Shown piece by piece: positions 28,705 through 40,760 of a stretch of 52,500 nt of DNA. Each line of letters opens with the position of its first letter. Within the stretch, counting starts at the first letter, position 1. The position numbers were made by a program, and so were the translations under genes. The stretch comes from Opitutaceae bacterium BACL24 MAG-120322-bin51 (GTDB lineage: Bacteria; Verrucomicrobiota; Verrucomicrobiia; Opitutales; Coraliomargaritaceae), in assembly GCA_905182465.1 (NCBI GenBank), contig CAJJBI010000004.1, forward strand, positions 1 through 52,500, written 5' to 3'. The notes beneath the pieces were generated by a model. The model made no database searches. It saw only the letters and a program-made list of their open reading frames with translations, and was not told the origin of the DNA.

Positions 28705-31026
28705 ATGCCACCTCTCCCACAAAGCGACCAAACCATATCCGGTGTTCTAGAGCGGATCATCTACTTCAATGAGGAGAATGCTTACTGTGTGGCCGAATTA
28801 CAGGTGCCGGACAGTAAGCGACCCGTCACCGTGCTCGGGGCACTTCCTGGCGTGCAATGCGGTGAAACGCTCCAATTAAGCGGCGAATGGACACGCCACC
28901 CGCAACACGGCGATCAGTTTAAAATCGCCCAGTTCAAATCTCAGCTCCCTGCCTCCGTCCACGGCATTCGTAAATACCTGGGCAGTGGCCTCATCCACGG
29001 CATCGGAAAATCTTACGCCAAAAAAATCGTTGATCACTTCGGAGCCGATACCCTTAAGGTCATCAGTGAAGATTCTGGTCGCCTCCACGAGATCCCCGGT
29101 ATCGGCAAGCAACGGGCAAAATCAATCAAGGTCGCATGGGATGAACAAAGCGCCGTGCGCGATGTCATGATGTTTCTTCAGACCTACGGCATCACACCTT
29201 CCCAGTGCGTGCGCTTAGTCAAAAAATACGGAAGCGGCGCCAAGCGCATCCTACAAGACGAGCCTTACCGGCTCGCAGAAGACATCGAACGTATCGGCTT
29301 CAAGACTGCTGATAAGATCGCACTTAACCTTGGCTTTCCCACCAATTCCAAAGAGCGCATTGATGCGGGTGTCATGCACACCATGCGCCAGCTTGAAGAC
29401 GAAGGTCACACCCTCGGGACAGAAACTATGATTCTGGAGCAGGCCACCCAACTGCTCACGCTAGAGCCTAAGCTAATCCAGCAGCGCATCTGCGAACTCG
29501 ACAAGGGGGAGCGCCTTTTTAGCATTCAAGCTTACGACCAGAATCAAGAGGCGCTCGGTCCCTCTTACCAACTGCCCTCTACAGCAGGAGCTGAACAAAC
29601 TATCGCTAAAGCCATCACCCGGATCGCGCAGACAGCTTCTATTCTTCCTCCAATCAAAAGCGAGGCTGCCGTCGAATGGGCGCAAAGCCGTGCCGGTTTC
29701 GAGTTCGCCGAGCTGCAGATCGCCGCGCTACACCATACCCTCGGAGCTAAAGTATCCGTCATCACTGGTGGTCCTGGCACGGGCAAGACCACTATCCTTC
29801 GCGCGGTCGTCGAGATCCTCCGCGCTAAGCGCGCCCGCCTTTGTCTCGCCTCCCCGACTGGCCGCGCTGCACAACGGCTCTCCGAGGCCTCTGGCGCACC
29901 CGCAAGTACCATCCACCGCTTACTCAAATACGACGCAACAACCCGTCGCTTCAAATACAACGAAGAGAACCCCCTGCCCTGCGATTTCCTGATTCTTGAC
30001 GAAACTAGTATGCTGGACACACGACTCGCCGCGAGCCTCTTTCAAGCTGTCCCCAGTGGCGCTCACCTACTCCTCGTTGGGGACGCTGACCAACTGCCCT
30101 CGGTCGGTGCGGGTAATATACTGGGCGATCTGATGGCCGCGCCGCCAGCAAAAGTCACTCGCCTAGAAACCATCTACCGACAAGGCAAAGAAAGCGGCAT
30201 CGTGACTACCGCGCATGCGATCCTAAAGGGTGAAACGCATCCAGGCATGACCATTCGCAGCCTCCGCGACCTTGACCCGTCAAAGGACTTCACTTTCATC
30301 GAAGCAGAGCAGCCTGAGCAGTGCGTGAAAGCGATCAAGTACCTCGCCAAAGAATACATCCCAAAGGCGCACGATGTAGACCCGATCAAAGACCTTCAAG
30401 TCATGTCGCCCATTCACCGAGGTAGTGGCGGCATCACGATTCTGAATGCAGAGCTACAAGAAGCGCTCAACCCCAAGAGCAAGGCTGATTCCCGACTACG
30501 CTCAGATCCCGACTACGCGCCGGCTGCCCAGACTCACTTTCGCGAGAAGACACGCAAGCCGTTACCCGTAGAAATTGAATACGGGAGTAGCACTTTTAGG
30601 ATCGGCGATAAAGTCATCCAAACCCGCAATAATTACGATAAAAACGTCTACAACGGCGATACTGGCATCATTAGAGCTATCGCAGCCGACCGCTCTGGCC
30701 TGACTGTGGAATTCGACGAAGCCATCGAATACACGAAAGGAGAACTGTCGGAAATCAAACATGCCTACGCCATTTCGATCCACAAAAGCCAAGGCAGTGA
30801 ATATCCTATCGTAATTATCCCATTACTCAAACAGCACTTCCTACTGCTTCAGCGTAACCTTGTTTATACTGGCATTACCCGCGCGCGAAGTAAGGTCTAC
30901 ATCGTCGGTTCGATCGACGCCTACGCGATGGCGATTAAAAACAACGAACAACAAATCCGCCGGACCCATTTGCAGACTCGCCTGCGTAAGGCCTGCGAGC
31001 ATCAAGACTCCGAAGCCAAATCCTGA
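28705..31026 (+). CDS. recD2: ATP-dependent RecD2-like DNA helicase
   Basis: Superfamily 1B 5'-3' DNA helicase, not part of a RecBCD complex. The 773 residues start with an OB-like N-terminal domain ([20 protein letters not shown]), followed by helix-hairpin-helix segments ([40 protein letters not shown]) typical of RecD2. Walker [10 protein letters not shown] is at residues 355-363, Walker B is FLILDETSM, and motif VI-type [13 protein letters not shown] is near the C-terminus. Length and layout match RecD2. Its last 25 bases overlap the end of the convergent acyl-activating gene. Confidence 0.95.
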   Translation: MPPLPQSDQTISGVLERIIYFNEENAYCVAELQVPDSKRPVTVLGALPGVQCGETLQLSGEWTRHPQHGDQFKIAQFKSQLPASVHGIRKYLGSGLIHGIGKSYAKKIVDHFGADTLKVISEDSGRLHEIPGIGKQRAKSIKVAWDEQSAVRDVMMFLQTYGITPSQCVRLVKKYGSGAKRILQDEPYRLAEDIERIGFKTADKIALNLGFPTNSKERIDAGVMHTMRQLEDEGHTLGTETMILEQATQLLTLEPKLIQQRICELDKGERLFSIQAYDQNQEALGPSYQLPSTAGAEQTIAKAITRIAQTASILPPIKSEAAVEWAQSRAGFEFAELQIAALHHTLGAKVSVITGGPGTGKTTILRAVVEILRAKRARLCLASPTGRAAQRLSEASGAPASTIHRLLKYDATTRRFKYNEENPLPCDFLILDETSMLDTRLAASLFQAVPSGAHLLLVGDADQLPSVGAGNILGDLMAAPPAKVTRLETIYRQGKESGIVTTAHAILKGETHPGMTIRSLRDLDPSKDFTFIEAEQPEQCVKAIKYLAKEYIPKAHDVDPIKDLQVMSPIHRGSGGITILNAELQEALNPKSKADSRLRSDPDYAPAAQTHFREKTRKPLPVEIEYGSSTFRIGDKVIQTRNNYDKNVYNGDTGIIRAIAADRSGLTVEFDEAIEYTKGELSEIKHAYAISIHKSQGSEYPIVIIPLLKQHFLLLQRNLVYTGITRARSKVYIVGSIDAYAMAIKNNEQQIRRTHLQTRLRKACEHQDSEAKS

Positions 31027-32629
31027 ATCTTGCGAAGATCCAGTTTACCCGTTGCCAGTGTCGGAATAACTTCTACCCGCTTGATCTCTTTAGGTATCCA
31101 CAAATTCGTTAGCCCTGCGGCACTCAGTTTCTCTCGTACATCATCGAGCTCTAAGTCCATCGTAGCCAAGATGACCAAGGCCTCGCCCTTTGCTTCATCA
31201 GGTCGTCCGGCCACAGCGAGTATGGGCTGTTCTGCATCTAACAAATTATAGGCCTCCACCAAGGCTTCTTCCACCGTGCCATGCGGCACCATTTCGCCAG
31301 CGATCTTGGAGAAGCGGGAAAGTCGCCCCTCAATAAATAAAAACCCATCTTCATCAAAACGCGCAAGATCACCAGTGATAAACCACTCGTCCTGCTTCAC
31401 TTCTGCGGTTCTTTCTGGCTCGCCGAGATAGCCTCTAAAAATATTCGGCCCCTTGAGCATCAATAGACCGACCGCGGTCACTTCGATATCCTTCATCGTA
31501 TCTGGATTTAGGATACGCGCAGCATGCCCAGGCATCATACGACCAACCGAGCCACGACGACTGCCTTCCGTTGAACCACCGGGGTAGTTTACACCTTTTG
31601 GCATCCAAGGCGTGTTTATACTAACCACGGGCGAGGTTTCCGTCAGACCATAGCCTTCCAAATACAAACTTCCAAAATGCGCTTCCCATGCATCGGCAAA
31701 GCCTTCGGGGGTTTTCTCCGCGCCCGCGACTACATATTTAAGCGAAGCCAGCTGTTCAGGTTCGATGCGCTTCATATAGGGCTTAAGGAAGGTCGGTGTG
31801 CCGATCAGGATAGTAGCCGACTCCGCCTTGATCGTTTCAGCGACTTTTTTCACATCGAGCGGACTAGGCAGTGTGACCACGCTACAGCCGCGCAAGAGTG
31901 GATACCAAAGCGTCACGGTGAAACCGAAACTGTGGAAGATAGGAAGGTTCGCTATGACCTTTTCAGAGGCGGGCAAGAGCCCTGTTGCATCGATCTGTGC
32001 GCAATTGGCCAGAATATTACGATGTGTCAGCACGACTCCCTTAGGTTCGCCAGAACTGCCACTAGTAAAGAGCAAGCCGGCCTCAAGTTCGCCACCCTTA
32101 GCGGGGACCTTAAGTATCTTCGCGAGTAGTTTTGCGGGGCATAGATGAATCCAACTAAGCAGCGCTAGTGCTTTAGCCTTGGGCATCGATTTCATTTCTT
32201 CGACGAGGTCGATAATGCCACTCTCTGGCCACGGGAAATGTGGTATCTTATGCTGCACCCGCTCCGTCGTAAGCAAACAATCGACATCTGCTTTTTGTAG
32301 GCAAGCCGCCGCACAGGAAGCGCCTAGGGTAAAGTTCAAATTGACCGGGACTTTACCCGCGAGTACGACCGCAAGATTCGCAATATAGGCACCTAACCCG
32401 GGGGGAACAAAATACCGACACGGGCCTTAGACGTCCAATCAGTCAAGCGCCGCGAGAGCATGAAGGAAACGGCGAGCAGGAAGCCACTTTTCATGGTGCG
32501 ACGTTGTGTGCTGCGGTCGACGATCAGTTCTTGACGCGGGCGACTCGCGAGCGAGACAAAACTCTCGTAAGCCAAGTGGCTCCTTAGCTCGGGTCGTTGC
32601 TGAAAGGCGGCTTCATCAAGGTCGATCAT
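31002..32629 (-). pseudogene. AMP-binding acyl-CoA/acyl-ACP synthetase-like enzyme, one frameshift
   Basis: Adenylate-forming enzyme (about 541 residues joined) that activates a fatty acid or similar carboxylate, resembling the synthetase half of Aas. Core motifs: [18 protein letters not shown] (phosphate-binding loop), [29 protein letters not shown], and a C-terminal [12 protein letters not shown] with the catalytic lysine. The N-terminal 78 residues (from ATG 32629) reach VGILFPPG and stop; the next frame continues [19 protein letters not shown] without loss. The switch sits in a run of six G on the plus strand (32400-32405), so a missing homopolymer base is the simplest cause. It converges on recD2 and follows obgE by 57 bp. 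Confidence 0.85.
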
Positions 32630-32686
32630 ACGACTAATGCATAGTGCTCTACTATTTGCCTCAACTCTTTTCCAGATATGGCTCGC

Positions 32687-33706
32687 CTAGACTTCCACTT
32701 CGGCCTCGGCTTCTCTTACTTTGAGCACCTCGACTAGCATCGCTTGTGTGATGGCTTCAAAGCCCTCATCAGATACACAGGAAATGGGGTAGACCTTGTC
32801 TTTTACCTTCTTCTGAAAGACTTTAAGGTTTTCGGCTGCATTCGGCTCATCCATCTTATTGGCACAAATTAGTTCGGGCTTACGCACAAGGCCAGGCATG
32901 TAAAGCTTGAGCTCGCTCTTAAGCACGCGGTAGTCACCGAGCGGATCACGCCCATCAGTACCTTCCATATCGAGCATGATGATAAGCACTTTACAGCGCT
33001 CAACGTGCTTGAGGAAGCGGTGCCCGAGACCTCGATTTTCGCTCGCACCTTCGATCAGACCAGGTATGTCAGCCACGGTGATACGTTCATACTGCTCGGG
33101 AAACTCAAGTACCCCAACGGTGGGGAAAATCGTAGTGAAAGGATACGCGCCGGTCTTAGGGTGCGCATTTGTGATCATGTTGAGCAGAGTAGACTTACCC
33201 GCGTTAGGAAAACCGATCAGCCCGACATCGGCGATTGTTTTAATAATGAGTCGAAAGTCGCCCTCCTCGCCAGGCTTGCCAAGTGTGAACTGCCTGGGTG
33301 CTTGATTGATCGAGGATTTAAATTGCTCGTTACCCTTGCCGCCTACACCGCCTTCGAGCAGTAATACTTCGTCGCCGTGCTCAAGTACTTCGGCGATGGG
33401 GTCGCCCGAGTCGCGGTCCACGACGATGGTTCCAACAGGTAAACGGAGAGTAATGTGTTCCCCCTTGGCGCCGTGCTGGTCACTCCCGCGTCCTGGTTCA
33501 CCATTTTTAGCTTTCCAGCCGGGCTTAAAGTGGAAGTCGGTCAAATCAGCGACATTGGTGTCACCTATTATATACACATTACCACCCACACCACCGTCGC
33601 CGCCATCAGGTCCACCCTTGGGCTCATACTTGGCTCGGCGGAAGCTGAAACAGCCATCGCCTCCGTTGCCTGCCTTGAAACTTACTTTTACCTCGTCGTA
33701 AAACAT
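32687..33706 (-). CDS. obgE: Obg family GTPase (ObgE/CgtA)
   Basis: Essential ribosome-associated GTPase working in 50S assembly and stress signalling. The N-terminal glycine-rich Obg fold (about residues 1-158, starting [18 protein letters not shown]) is followed by the G domain: G1 [10 protein letters not shown]2 region with [10 protein letters not shown]3 [10 protein letters not shown]4 NKMD, G5-like SCVSDEG. The C-terminus is short and ends in an acidic AEAEVEV. At 339 residues the protein has the size of the bacterial form without a long C-terminal domain. No rplU-rpmA pair lies upstream. Confidence 0.96.
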   Translation of the reverse strand: MFYDEVKVSFKAGNGGDGCFSFRRAKYEPKGGPDGGDGGVGGNVYIIGDTNVADLTDFHFKPGWKAKNGEPGRGSDQHGAKGEHITLRLPVGTIVVDRDSGDPIAEVLEHGDEVLLLEGGVGGKGNEQFKSSINQAPRQFTLGKPGEEGDFRLIIKTIADVGLIGFPNAGKSTLLNMITNAHPKTGAYPFTTIFPTVGVLEFPEQYERITVADIPGLIEGASENRGLGHRFLKHVERCKVLIIMLDMEGTDGRDPLGDYRVLKSELKLYMPGLVRKPELICANKMDEPNAAENLKVFQKKVKDKVYPISCVSDEGFEAITQAMLVEVLKVREAEAEVEV

Positions 33707-33830
33707 GACCTCTTTTCAGCGTAGTCCACGCGCATTGCAAATCTAATCCCCCCGCAGATTCGACACCTCCGCAGGACGGCTTCTGCACTTATCTAGGCCA
33801 ATCAACATTCCGCATGTTCAAGCTCGCACG

Positions 33831-35943
33831 CTAAGGTAATGCTTTTTCTACCGCGTCACGGACAATGCCGTTGGTCAAACTCTGCGGCAGCACGGTCACC
33901 GCGCCGTCAGGGGTATACAATAAGTAGAGCGGCACGCCGGAACGCCCAAACTCCTCGAGCGCATCAGTGATGTCGGAGTCGTAGCGTGTCCAGTCTGCCT
34001 CCATTGCGACGATGCCTTTTTTGGTAAAAAGCGACTCCGTCGCATCGGTGCGGAGTGCGACTTTCTTATTCACCTGACAAATCAAACACCAGGTCGCAGT
34101 AAAATCGACGAAAACGGGGCGACCTTCGGCCAAGAGTTCGTCCACCCTGTTGGAAGACCATGCGCCCCACTGTCCCGAACTGTCGGCAATGGTTTCCTGA
34201 TTTCCGTAATCGAGATAAGCCTCCTTAATTGAGCGGACACCGTAAAACAGAGATGCTCCAATTAAAAAAAGAGCCAGCAGTCGAGCGACCCATTGCGAGC
34301 GCCTTGAACGTGCAGCAGCACCCCAACGTCCAAAAATCCACGCTGCGACACTACTCAACAGGATGACGACAAGCAGAATAAAGATCCCGTCGACGCCACC
34401 TTGCCGCCCAACAACTAGCGCAAGAAAGACGACCGCAGCCATCAACAAAAAGCCCATGCCTTGCTTAAATGACTCCATCCAGAGACCGGGCTTTGGCAAG
34501 AAAGCGACTAGCTTTGGAAAGACCGATAACACGAGAAAAGGCGAGGACAGCCCGAGCCCCATCATGCCAAAAGTAAGGAGCCCTGTCGCCACATTGGCCT
34601 GCACCGCCAGCCCGCTGACCCCCGCGACGAGCGGCCCCATACACGGCGCTCCGACCACCGCGGCGAGCACACCCATACCAAAAGAGCCAAGCACATCTTT
34701 GCGCCTTGCTACTTTATTATCGGCACCGACGAGACGACCACCCAGTTCAAAGACCCCCATTAAATTGAGGCCGAATAAGAAAAATACCGCCGATAGCACC
34801 ACAACGAAACCAGGGCTCTGCAACTGAAAGCCCCAGCCAATACGCTCGCCCAAGGCACGCAGGATAAAGAGCGCACCAGCTAGGGCAATAAAGCTGAGCA
34901 CCACGCCGGCGGTGTAGGCCAGTCCGTGCCGTAGCGCATCGCTCCGTGTCTGTCCCGCATGCTTCAAAAGCGAAAACACCTTAAGCGAAAGCACCGGTAA
35001 GACGCAGGGCATGATATTTAAGATCAGGCCGCCGAGAAAAGCTAAGGCCAAAATTCCAGGTAGACCAAACGCAAGCAAGCGCTGTTCAAAACCGACAGGC
35101 TTAGGAGCAGTCCGAGCAAATAGCTGCGGCGTGTCCAAAATTTCCGTATTGAATTCCCAAGAGTCATTACCCGATTGTAGCACGCCCGAAATACCCAATG
35201 GCTGATTCTCAAAAAACGGCGCATCTAGCGCGAGGCGTAGCTCAGCTCGGTTTGGCGCTGGGGTGCTCCGCACCTGCTCCGCACTGGGATCGACGAGGCC
35301 TTCCGAATCGACATAAAGATAAAAATCTGCCGCCAGCTCCTCCCCCTCAATCACAACGACAAGCGCTTCCTCCTCTAGATATGCAGTAGTTACCCAAGGA
35401 TGCGCAGCCCGCGCTTGGCGATTCCGCGCCTCGGCGAAAGCAGTGGCTTCAGCGCTTGGTTCCGCTTTGGACGCGACAGGCAAAACTAGATCGAGCGCGG
35501 CCTCTCCCGGCAGACAGGTTTCTTTACAAATCAGCCAAAAGAGATTGGCGGTGATCGCCAAGTCGGAGCCCAGTTTCAAATCTTCAGGGGCCTGCAGAGT
35601 GACGATAAAAACCGCCTCCTCTTCGTAGCCGTAATTCATCAGCCCGCCCAGTTGGATTCGCTCAGGTGCCGGCCATCTGTACTTCGCCCGCCTCAATGCT
35701 CTCGGGAAGCACCCAATCAATTGTCGTGCTTAGCCCGCTAGCGCCCGGATTTTTCCAATAAATGTGCCAATGCTCCTCAAGATCGAAACGCACCGCGAGA
35801 TCGAAGCTCTGTCCTGGCACGACGGCATCGTATTCAGAGATCAGCTCAACCGTCGCGTAGTCGGCTTGTATCGGCGCCGCGAACACCGCGGGGGGGAGAA
35901 TAAAATGCAAAAAAACTAAAAATCGTGTCGTCAGGTTCAACAT
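33831..35943 (-). pseudogene. dsbD: DsbD family thiol:disulfide interchange protein, one frameshift
   Basis: Transfers electrons from cytosolic thioredoxin across the inner membrane to periplasmic thiol proteins. The joined chain has about 703 residues: signal peptide (about 1-22), DsbD-alpha-like domain with WLICKETCLPG (the domain's redox cysteines), and eight-segment CcdA-like membrane domain with NIMPCVLPVLSLK and VGAPCMGPL. The thioredoxin domain has TATWCLICQVNKK. The first 93 residues are in one frame and end at 35662 (EVQMAGT); from about 35690 the next frame reads WPAPERIQLGG, as expected. A one-base indel near 35662-35690, beside GATGGCCGG, splits the gene. All redox cysteines are present. 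Confidence 0.87.
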
Positions 35944-36038
35944 GTGTAGAGAATAGATAGCAGTGTAGACAGGATTATTCCAGATTAAGTGTAACTACCT
36001 AGATTGTAAGTATTCTTGCTAATTCGAGATAATTAAAA

Positions 36039-36581
36039 GTGCTACATCTAACTTTCTACCTTTGTCTGGCATTGATCCCAATTATGAGTTCTGCCTACGA
36101 GCAAGCCTTCGCGAAAACCGATGTGGGCGAATTTGAAGTCAAAGCTTTACCCCCCGCTCGACTCATCGCGAGCCAGACGGATGCCGCTTACTTTGATGAG
36201 AACAACCGCCTTTTCCGTCCGCTTTTTCGTTACATTTCTTCGCGCGATATCGCTATGACGACACCCGTCGAGGCAGAGATCAACCCTGGCGTGATGTATT
36301 TCTACATCGGTGCCAACGTGAGCAGTGACGCGCTGGATGCTACCGATAACGTCAGCGTGCACGGACTCCCAGAGCGTCTAGTAGCTAGTCTTGGCGTTCG
36401 CGGCGGCTACAAGGAACGTAACTTTAACAAAGCGGCGGCCAAACTCAGTGCGTGGTTGCTCAAAAACCCAACTTATGAAGCTATAGGCGAGGCTCGCGGC
36501 GTCTTTTGGAATGGTCCGTTTATACCGGGCTTTTTTAAGCGATTTGAAGTTCACATCCCCGTCCAGTTGGTCAAAGAATAA
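36039..36581 (+). CDS. SOUL family heme-binding-like protein, exported
   Basis: SOUL/HBP fold protein; relatives bind heme, porphyrin or other hydrophobic ligands. The 180-residue product begins at a GTG with a short signal-like hydrophobic stretch (about residues 2-17, ending MSSA), so it is probably periplasmic. SOUL features are FRPLFRYISSRDIAMTTPVE (the conserved M-T-T/S-P-V segment) and a C-terminal FFKRFEVHIPV. Its role here is unknown; the gene for a glycosyltransferase begins three bases after its stop, suggesting co-transcription. Confidence 0.87.
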   Translation: MLHLTFYLCLALIPIMSSAYEQAFAKTDVGEFEVKALPPARLIASQTDAAYFDENNRLFRPLFRYISSRDIAMTTPVEAEINPGVMYFYIGANVSSDALDATDNVSVHGLPERLVASLGVRGGYKERNFNKAAAKLSAWLLKNPTYEAIGEARGVFWNGPFIPGFFKRFEVHIPVQLVKE

Positions 36582-36584
36582 TTC

Positions 36585-37316
36585 ATGCCACTCGACTATT
36601 CGATCATCATTCCTGCCTACAATGAGGCGGCTGAACTACCAAGCACGCTGTCCTCGATCCGCAGGGCGATGGAGGCTGTTTCTCTTGAGGGTGAGTGCAT
36701 TGTCGTAGATAACAACTCGACCGACTCGACCACTGCGGTAGCTCGATCACATGGCGCCGATCTTGTTGTGCAAGAGCCGATCAACCAGATCGCTCGAGCT
36801 CGCAACGCGGGGGCAGCCAAAGCGAGCGGGCGCTCCCTCATCTTCATAGACGCGGATACACGTATCCAGCCCGAGCTGCTAGCAGAAGCGCTCCACAGAC
36901 TCGAAGAAACCCCCTGCGTGGGAGGCGGCTCTGTGATCAAATTTGAAAGCGAAGTTAGCACCCTCGGCCGTATAGGCATAGGGCTGTGGGAGCATATTTC
37001 TAGGTTCGCTCGCATTGCAGCGGGCAGTTTTATCTTTTGTCGCCGCGAAGCCTTTCAGGCCGTGGGAGGCTACGACGAATCGCTCTACGCCAGCGAAGAA
37101 GTTCGCTTCTCTCGCCTGATCAAAAAATGGGGGAAATCCTATGGCCTCGAATTTGTCATCCTAGACAAATCACCAGCTCTCACCTCCGCCCGTAAACTTA
37201 ACTGGTATAGCGGCCCGCAGATACTCGGGTGGATCGCGCTGATGATACTCATGCCCCTTGCCGTACGCTCGCGCAAACTTTGTAGCTTTTGGTATAAGCG
37301 CCCAAAGGAGGTTTAG
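36585..37316 (+). CDS. Family 2 glycosyltransferase
   Basis: GT-A fold glycosyltransferase, 243 residues, using a nucleotide sugar. It has YSIIIPAYNEAAEL at the N-terminus, VVDNNSTDST (nucleotide binding), FIDADTRIQPELL with the DxD-type metal site, and GGYDESLYASEEVRFSRLIKKWG with an ED-like acidic pair; the end has one hydrophobic segment (about residues 213-229). Donor and acceptor are not predictable. It is three bases after the SOUL gene and 95 bp before the rhomboid gene. Confidence 0.9.
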   Translation: MPLDYSIIIPAYNEAAELPSTLSSIRRAMEAVSLEGECIVVDNNSTDSTTAVARSHGADLVVQEPINQIARARNAGAAKASGRSLIFIDADTRIQPELLAEALHRLEETPCVGGGSVIKFESEVSTLGRIGIGLWEHISRFARIAAGSFIFCRREAFQAVGGYDESLYASEEVRFSRLIKKWGKSYGLEFVILDKSPALTSARKLNWYSGPQILGWIALMILMPLAVRSRKLCSFWYKRPKEV

Positions 37317-37411
37317 CCATCTCAACACTTGCCCCTAGGGTTGAGGCTACCATAGTAAGCTCTTTTTTAGCTCCCGGACGAATCCGCGGCAGAAATTTTA
37401 TTTTATAGAAC

Positions 37412-38350
37412 ATGCTCTACGACCGTCCGTATATGCACCAGTCCTCAAATGGTGGCGCTCCGCAGAAGGCTTCGATGGTCACGACTCTTATGGTCGTTAC
37501 GATTTCCGTCTTCGTGCTACAGCAGGTCATGAATACATTCTTTCCCGGTGCTGGTGGACGTGAAAACAGTTTTTTAACTGATTGGTTCGCCCTGAGCGGT
37601 CATAACTTCCGTGAGTTAAAGGTGTGGACGATCCTCAGCTACGGCCTACTTCATAGTTCTGCGGGCTTCTATCATATACTCGGCAACATGATGGGGCTCT
37701 TTTTTATCGGGCGCATGGTCGAACCTTTAACCGGTCGAGAACGCTTCCTTGGTTTATACGTAGCAGGCTCGCTGATCGGAGGCGCAGTTTACCTGCTTTT
37801 ACATTTTAACGATCCGGCGCTTGGGCAAATAAATGGCGAGCTAATCTTCCAAAGCATGGTCGGTGCTTCTGCATCGCTCATGGCTATTCTAGCTTTCTTC
37901 TGCTTACTTTATCCTGAGCGTCCGATCACGCTGCTACTCTTTTTTATCATTCCTGTCACGATGAAGCCGAAGTGGATATTCTGGGGCATGCTCGCAATTT
38001 CCACAGGTGGCATTTTATTCTACGAGCTACCCAACAAGTCGTATGTCGCTCACTCGGCTCACCTTGGCGGCATGTTTGCTGGCATCCTCTACTACCGCTA
38101 CTTTCATAACCGCTCTATCAGCTTTTTTGGCTCGGGCAGCGCCCAGACTACGGTCGAGCAGCCGGCATGGTTTAAACGCCGCGAGAAGAAAGGGCAGCAC
38201 ATAAGCTACAAGGTCAACCGTGGCAAGCGCGACGACTTGCAGATCGAGGTAGACCGCATACTCGATAAAATTAACATCTCCGGCTTCGGATCACTCAGCG
38301 CAAGTGAGAAACAAACGCTCGACCGTGCTAAAGATAATTTAAACCGCTAA
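37412..38350 (+). CDS. Rhomboid family intramembrane serine protease
   Basis: Intramembrane protease cleaving single-pass membrane substrates. The 312 residues have six hydrophobic segments. The catalytic serine is in SMVGASASLMA (GxSx) and the catalytic histidine in HSAHLGGMFAG; LLHSSAGFYHILGNMMGL gives the conserved H-x-x-x-N segment of TM2. About 90 residues of soluble, charged C-terminal tail follow the last membrane segment. The gene lies 16 bp before prc, so two proteolytic genes are probably co-transcribed. Confidence 0.93.
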   Translation: MLYDRPYMHQSSNGGAPQKASMVTTLMVVTISVFVLQQVMNTFFPGAGGRENSFLTDWFALSGHNFRELKVWTILSYGLLHSSAGFYHILGNMMGLFFIGRMVEPLTGRERFLGLYVAGSLIGGAVYLLLHFNDPALGQINGELIFQSMVGASASLMAILAFFCLLYPERPITLLLFFIIPVTMKPKWIFWGMLAISTGGILFYELPNKSYVAHSAHLGGMFAGILYYRYFHNRSISFFGSGSAQTTVEQPAWFKRREKKGQHISYKVNRGKRDDLQIEVDRILDKINISGFGSLSASEKQTLDRAKDNLNR

Positions 38351-38366
38351 ACCAGCGCTATTTTAG

Positions 38367-40751
38367 ATGTCCGACAATACTTCTAAATCACATATGAATA
38401 AACGAATCTTTCGGATCGCACTTGTTGCGGCAGGCATACTCGCCTTTGCCCTCTCGACGAACGCCAAGCTTGACTCTTCTAACGAGATGGCGTCACAGAC
38501 GCGCTGGGTCGTTAATACGATCAACGCACGCCACTACCTGCGCGGCACGATGGAGCAACTCGACGGTGCTGAGATGGTCGAAGCCTACATCGCCTCCTTT
38601 GACTATGGACGTATCTACTTCACCCGCCCTGAAATCGACGACTTTATATTTCGCTTTGGCAACGCAATGGAGGAGTTCCTGCAACAAGGCAACCTCTACG
38701 CCGCCTTCGAAGTCTATGAAAGCTTTAAGGCAAGGGCTGAAGCGCGCACCGAATGGGCGTTTGCGCGACTGAAGCAAGACTTTGACTTTACCGTCGATGA
38801 AACCTTCACCCCAGATCGCCGCGATGCGGAGTGGCCGGCGAGTCCCGAAGAGGCTGAAGCACTCTGGCTACGCCGCCTAAAATATGAGCTGCTCAACGAA
38901 ATGCTCTCGCTCGCATCCGAGGATAACGAAAAGAGCGATGCTTCGCTCTCAGTGAGCAATCCCGAAGAACTGGATCCCGATCAAAGCGAGGACGATGAAG
39001 CGTTCGACCCTACGAGGCTACTGCGCTTGATCGAAGACAAAGCATTCTTCGTTCAAACAATCGACGCAGCTCGCGAAAAAATCCGCCGTCGCTACGAGCG
39101 TAACTTAAACCACACCCTCGCCCGTGAAGCCCCCGAGGTGCAAGAGTCTTTCATCAATGCGATGACACAACTCTTCGATCCACACTCCTCCTTCCTTTCC
39201 TCCGACACCCTAGAGAGCTTCAACTCTGCAGTCCAAAACTCCTTCGTTGGCATCGGCGCTCTTCTCGAAGACGACGACGGCATTTGCACGATCAAAGAAA
39301 TACTCCCTGGTGGCCCCGCCGAGCGCTCGCGCTTACTTGAAGCAGAAGACCAAATCTTAGGGGTCGCTCAAGGCAACGAAGAGTTTGATGACGTCGTCGA
39401 CATGCAACTACGCTACATCGTGCGCAAGATTAAGGGGAAGAAGGGCACCACCGTCCGCCTCCTTATCCGCTCAGGTGACGCGGCGGATCCCTCCGTTCGC
39501 AAGATCGTGCCCATCGTGCGTGGCGAGGTCAAACTGACCGCCAATCTAGCCACGGGTAAGTTAATCAGCGTCCCCGCTGGCGACAACGAGACCGTCCCCG
39601 TTGGTGTGATCGAGCTACCCTCCTTTTATGGTAACATCGGCGCAGGCAGCACCCTCACCACCACGACGGACGACGTGTCCGAATTGATCAGGAAATTAAG
39701 CACCGCCGGTGCAGAAGGTATCATTCTCGACCTTCGAATGAATGGTGGGGGGTTACTCAGCGAGGCGGTTCGCCTTGCGGGTCTCTTCATCCCGATAGGA
39801 CCAATAGTACAAGTGCGCGACAGCTCCGGGCGTAAAGATATCCTATCCGACCGTGATCCTAGTATGCTCTGGGATGGCCCACTCATTGTGCTGACTTCAC
39901 GCTTCAGTGCCTCCGCTTCCGAGATTGTCGCTGGTGCACTAAAAGACCACGACCGGGCACTGATCGTCGGCAACAGTTCCACCCACGGCAAAGGCACCGT
40001 GCAAGAAGTCTACCATATGAACAACCGCATGCCCTTCTCCTTTTTCAGCAACGCGGAAAAACAAGCTCGCCCAGTCGCTTCGAAGATCACAATCAAGCAA
40101 TTCTACCTGCCTGATGGCAGTTCAACTCAAGTCAAAGGCGTACCTTCTGATATCGCACTCCCATCGGTTAATGAGTTCCTTCCCATCGGCGAGGACGATC
40201 TACCGCACGCATTACCTTGGGGTGAAGTCAAAGCCGTCGACTGGTTTAACGACTGGGCAAAGCTGGAAGTAGATAGCCCAGAGCACCCCAAACTCGTGGC
40301 CGCACTCGCCGATGCCAGCCAAGCACGCCAGGAGTCGCTCGAAGAATTCAAATTTCTTAAAAAGCAAATCAACTGGCGCAAGAAGCGTTACGAAGAGAAA
40401 GCCATTTCCATCAGTTTAGATAATCGCATCCAGCGCAAAATTAACGAGAGAGTTTATATCGATGAACTCGATGATACCTACGAGGCTTTGAGTGAGAACG
40501 ACTACGCAATGGAAGAGTTCCTCCTCAAAGTAACCGAAGATCAAGATGCGCTTTCAAAGGAAATCCTCTCGGAGCCAATCAAAGAGATCGCCGATTCGAC
40601 AGTCGGCGTAGTAGCCGCAGGCGCGGGTATCGACGAGATTGAAGAGGAAGAAGACGAACCCACCTACGACATCTACCTACGTGAAAGTGCCCGTATTATG
40701 ACCGACTGGGTGCAAGCGCTGGACAAGCCCAAGACATCAAAGGACTTGTAG
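38367..40751 (+). CDS. prc: Carboxy-terminal processing (tail-specific) protease Prc
   Basis: Periplasmic S41 protease that degrades or trims proteins with certain C-termini; affects lipoproteins and cell-wall enzymes. Order: signal peptide, a long helical N-terminal domain, a PDZ domain with [19 protein letters not shown], a protease core with [19 protein letters not shown], the catalytic serine in SRFSASASE and lysine in [10 protein letters not shown], and a C-terminal DUF3340-type domain. At 794 residues it is long, as for Prc, not the short CtpA type. An alternative start at ATG 38394 would begin directly at the signal peptide. It is 16 bp after the rhomboid gene and converges on carA (9-bp gap). 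Confidence 0.93.
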   Translation: MSDNTSKSHMNKRIFRIALVAAGILAFALSTNAKLDSSNEMASQTRWVVNTINARHYLRGTMEQLDGAEMVEAYIASFDYGRIYFTRPEIDDFIFRFGNAMEEFLQQGNLYAAFEVYESFKARAEARTEWAFARLKQDFDFTVDETFTPDRRDAEWPASPEEAEALWLRRLKYELLNEMLSLASEDNEKSDASLSVSNPEELDPDQSEDDEAFDPTRLLRLIEDKAFFVQTIDAAREKIRRRYERNLNHTLAREAPEVQESFINAMTQLFDPHSSFLSSDTLESFNSAVQNSFVGIGALLEDDDGICTIKEILPGGPAERSRLLEAEDQILGVAQGNEEFDDVVDMQLRYIVRKIKGKKGTTVRLLIRSGDAADPSVRKIVPIVRGEVKLTANLATGKLISVPAGDNETVPVGVIELPSFYGNIGAGSTLTTTTDDVSELIRKLSTAGAEGIILDLRMNGGGLLSEAVRLAGLFIPIGPIVQVRDSSGRKDILSDRDPSMLWDGPLIVLTSRFSASASEIVAGALKDHDRALIVGNSSTHGKGTVQEVYHMNNRMPFSFFSNAEKQARPVASKITIKQFYLPDGSSTQVKGVPSDIALPSVNEFLPIGEDDLPHALPWGEVKAVDWFNDWAKLEVDSPEHPKLVAALADASQARQESLEEFKFLKKQINWRKKRYEEKAISISLDNRIQRKINERVYIDELDDTYEALSENDYAMEEFLLKVTEDQDALSKEILSEPIKEIADSTVGVVAAGAGIDEIEEEEDEPTYDIYLRESARIMTDWVQALDKPKTSKDL

Positions 40752-40760
40752 GTTGCATAC

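Noticed and set aside
31677-32148. Two long plus-strand frames inside the acyl-activating gene
   Set aside because: Antisense to clear AMP-binding motifs; no independent support.
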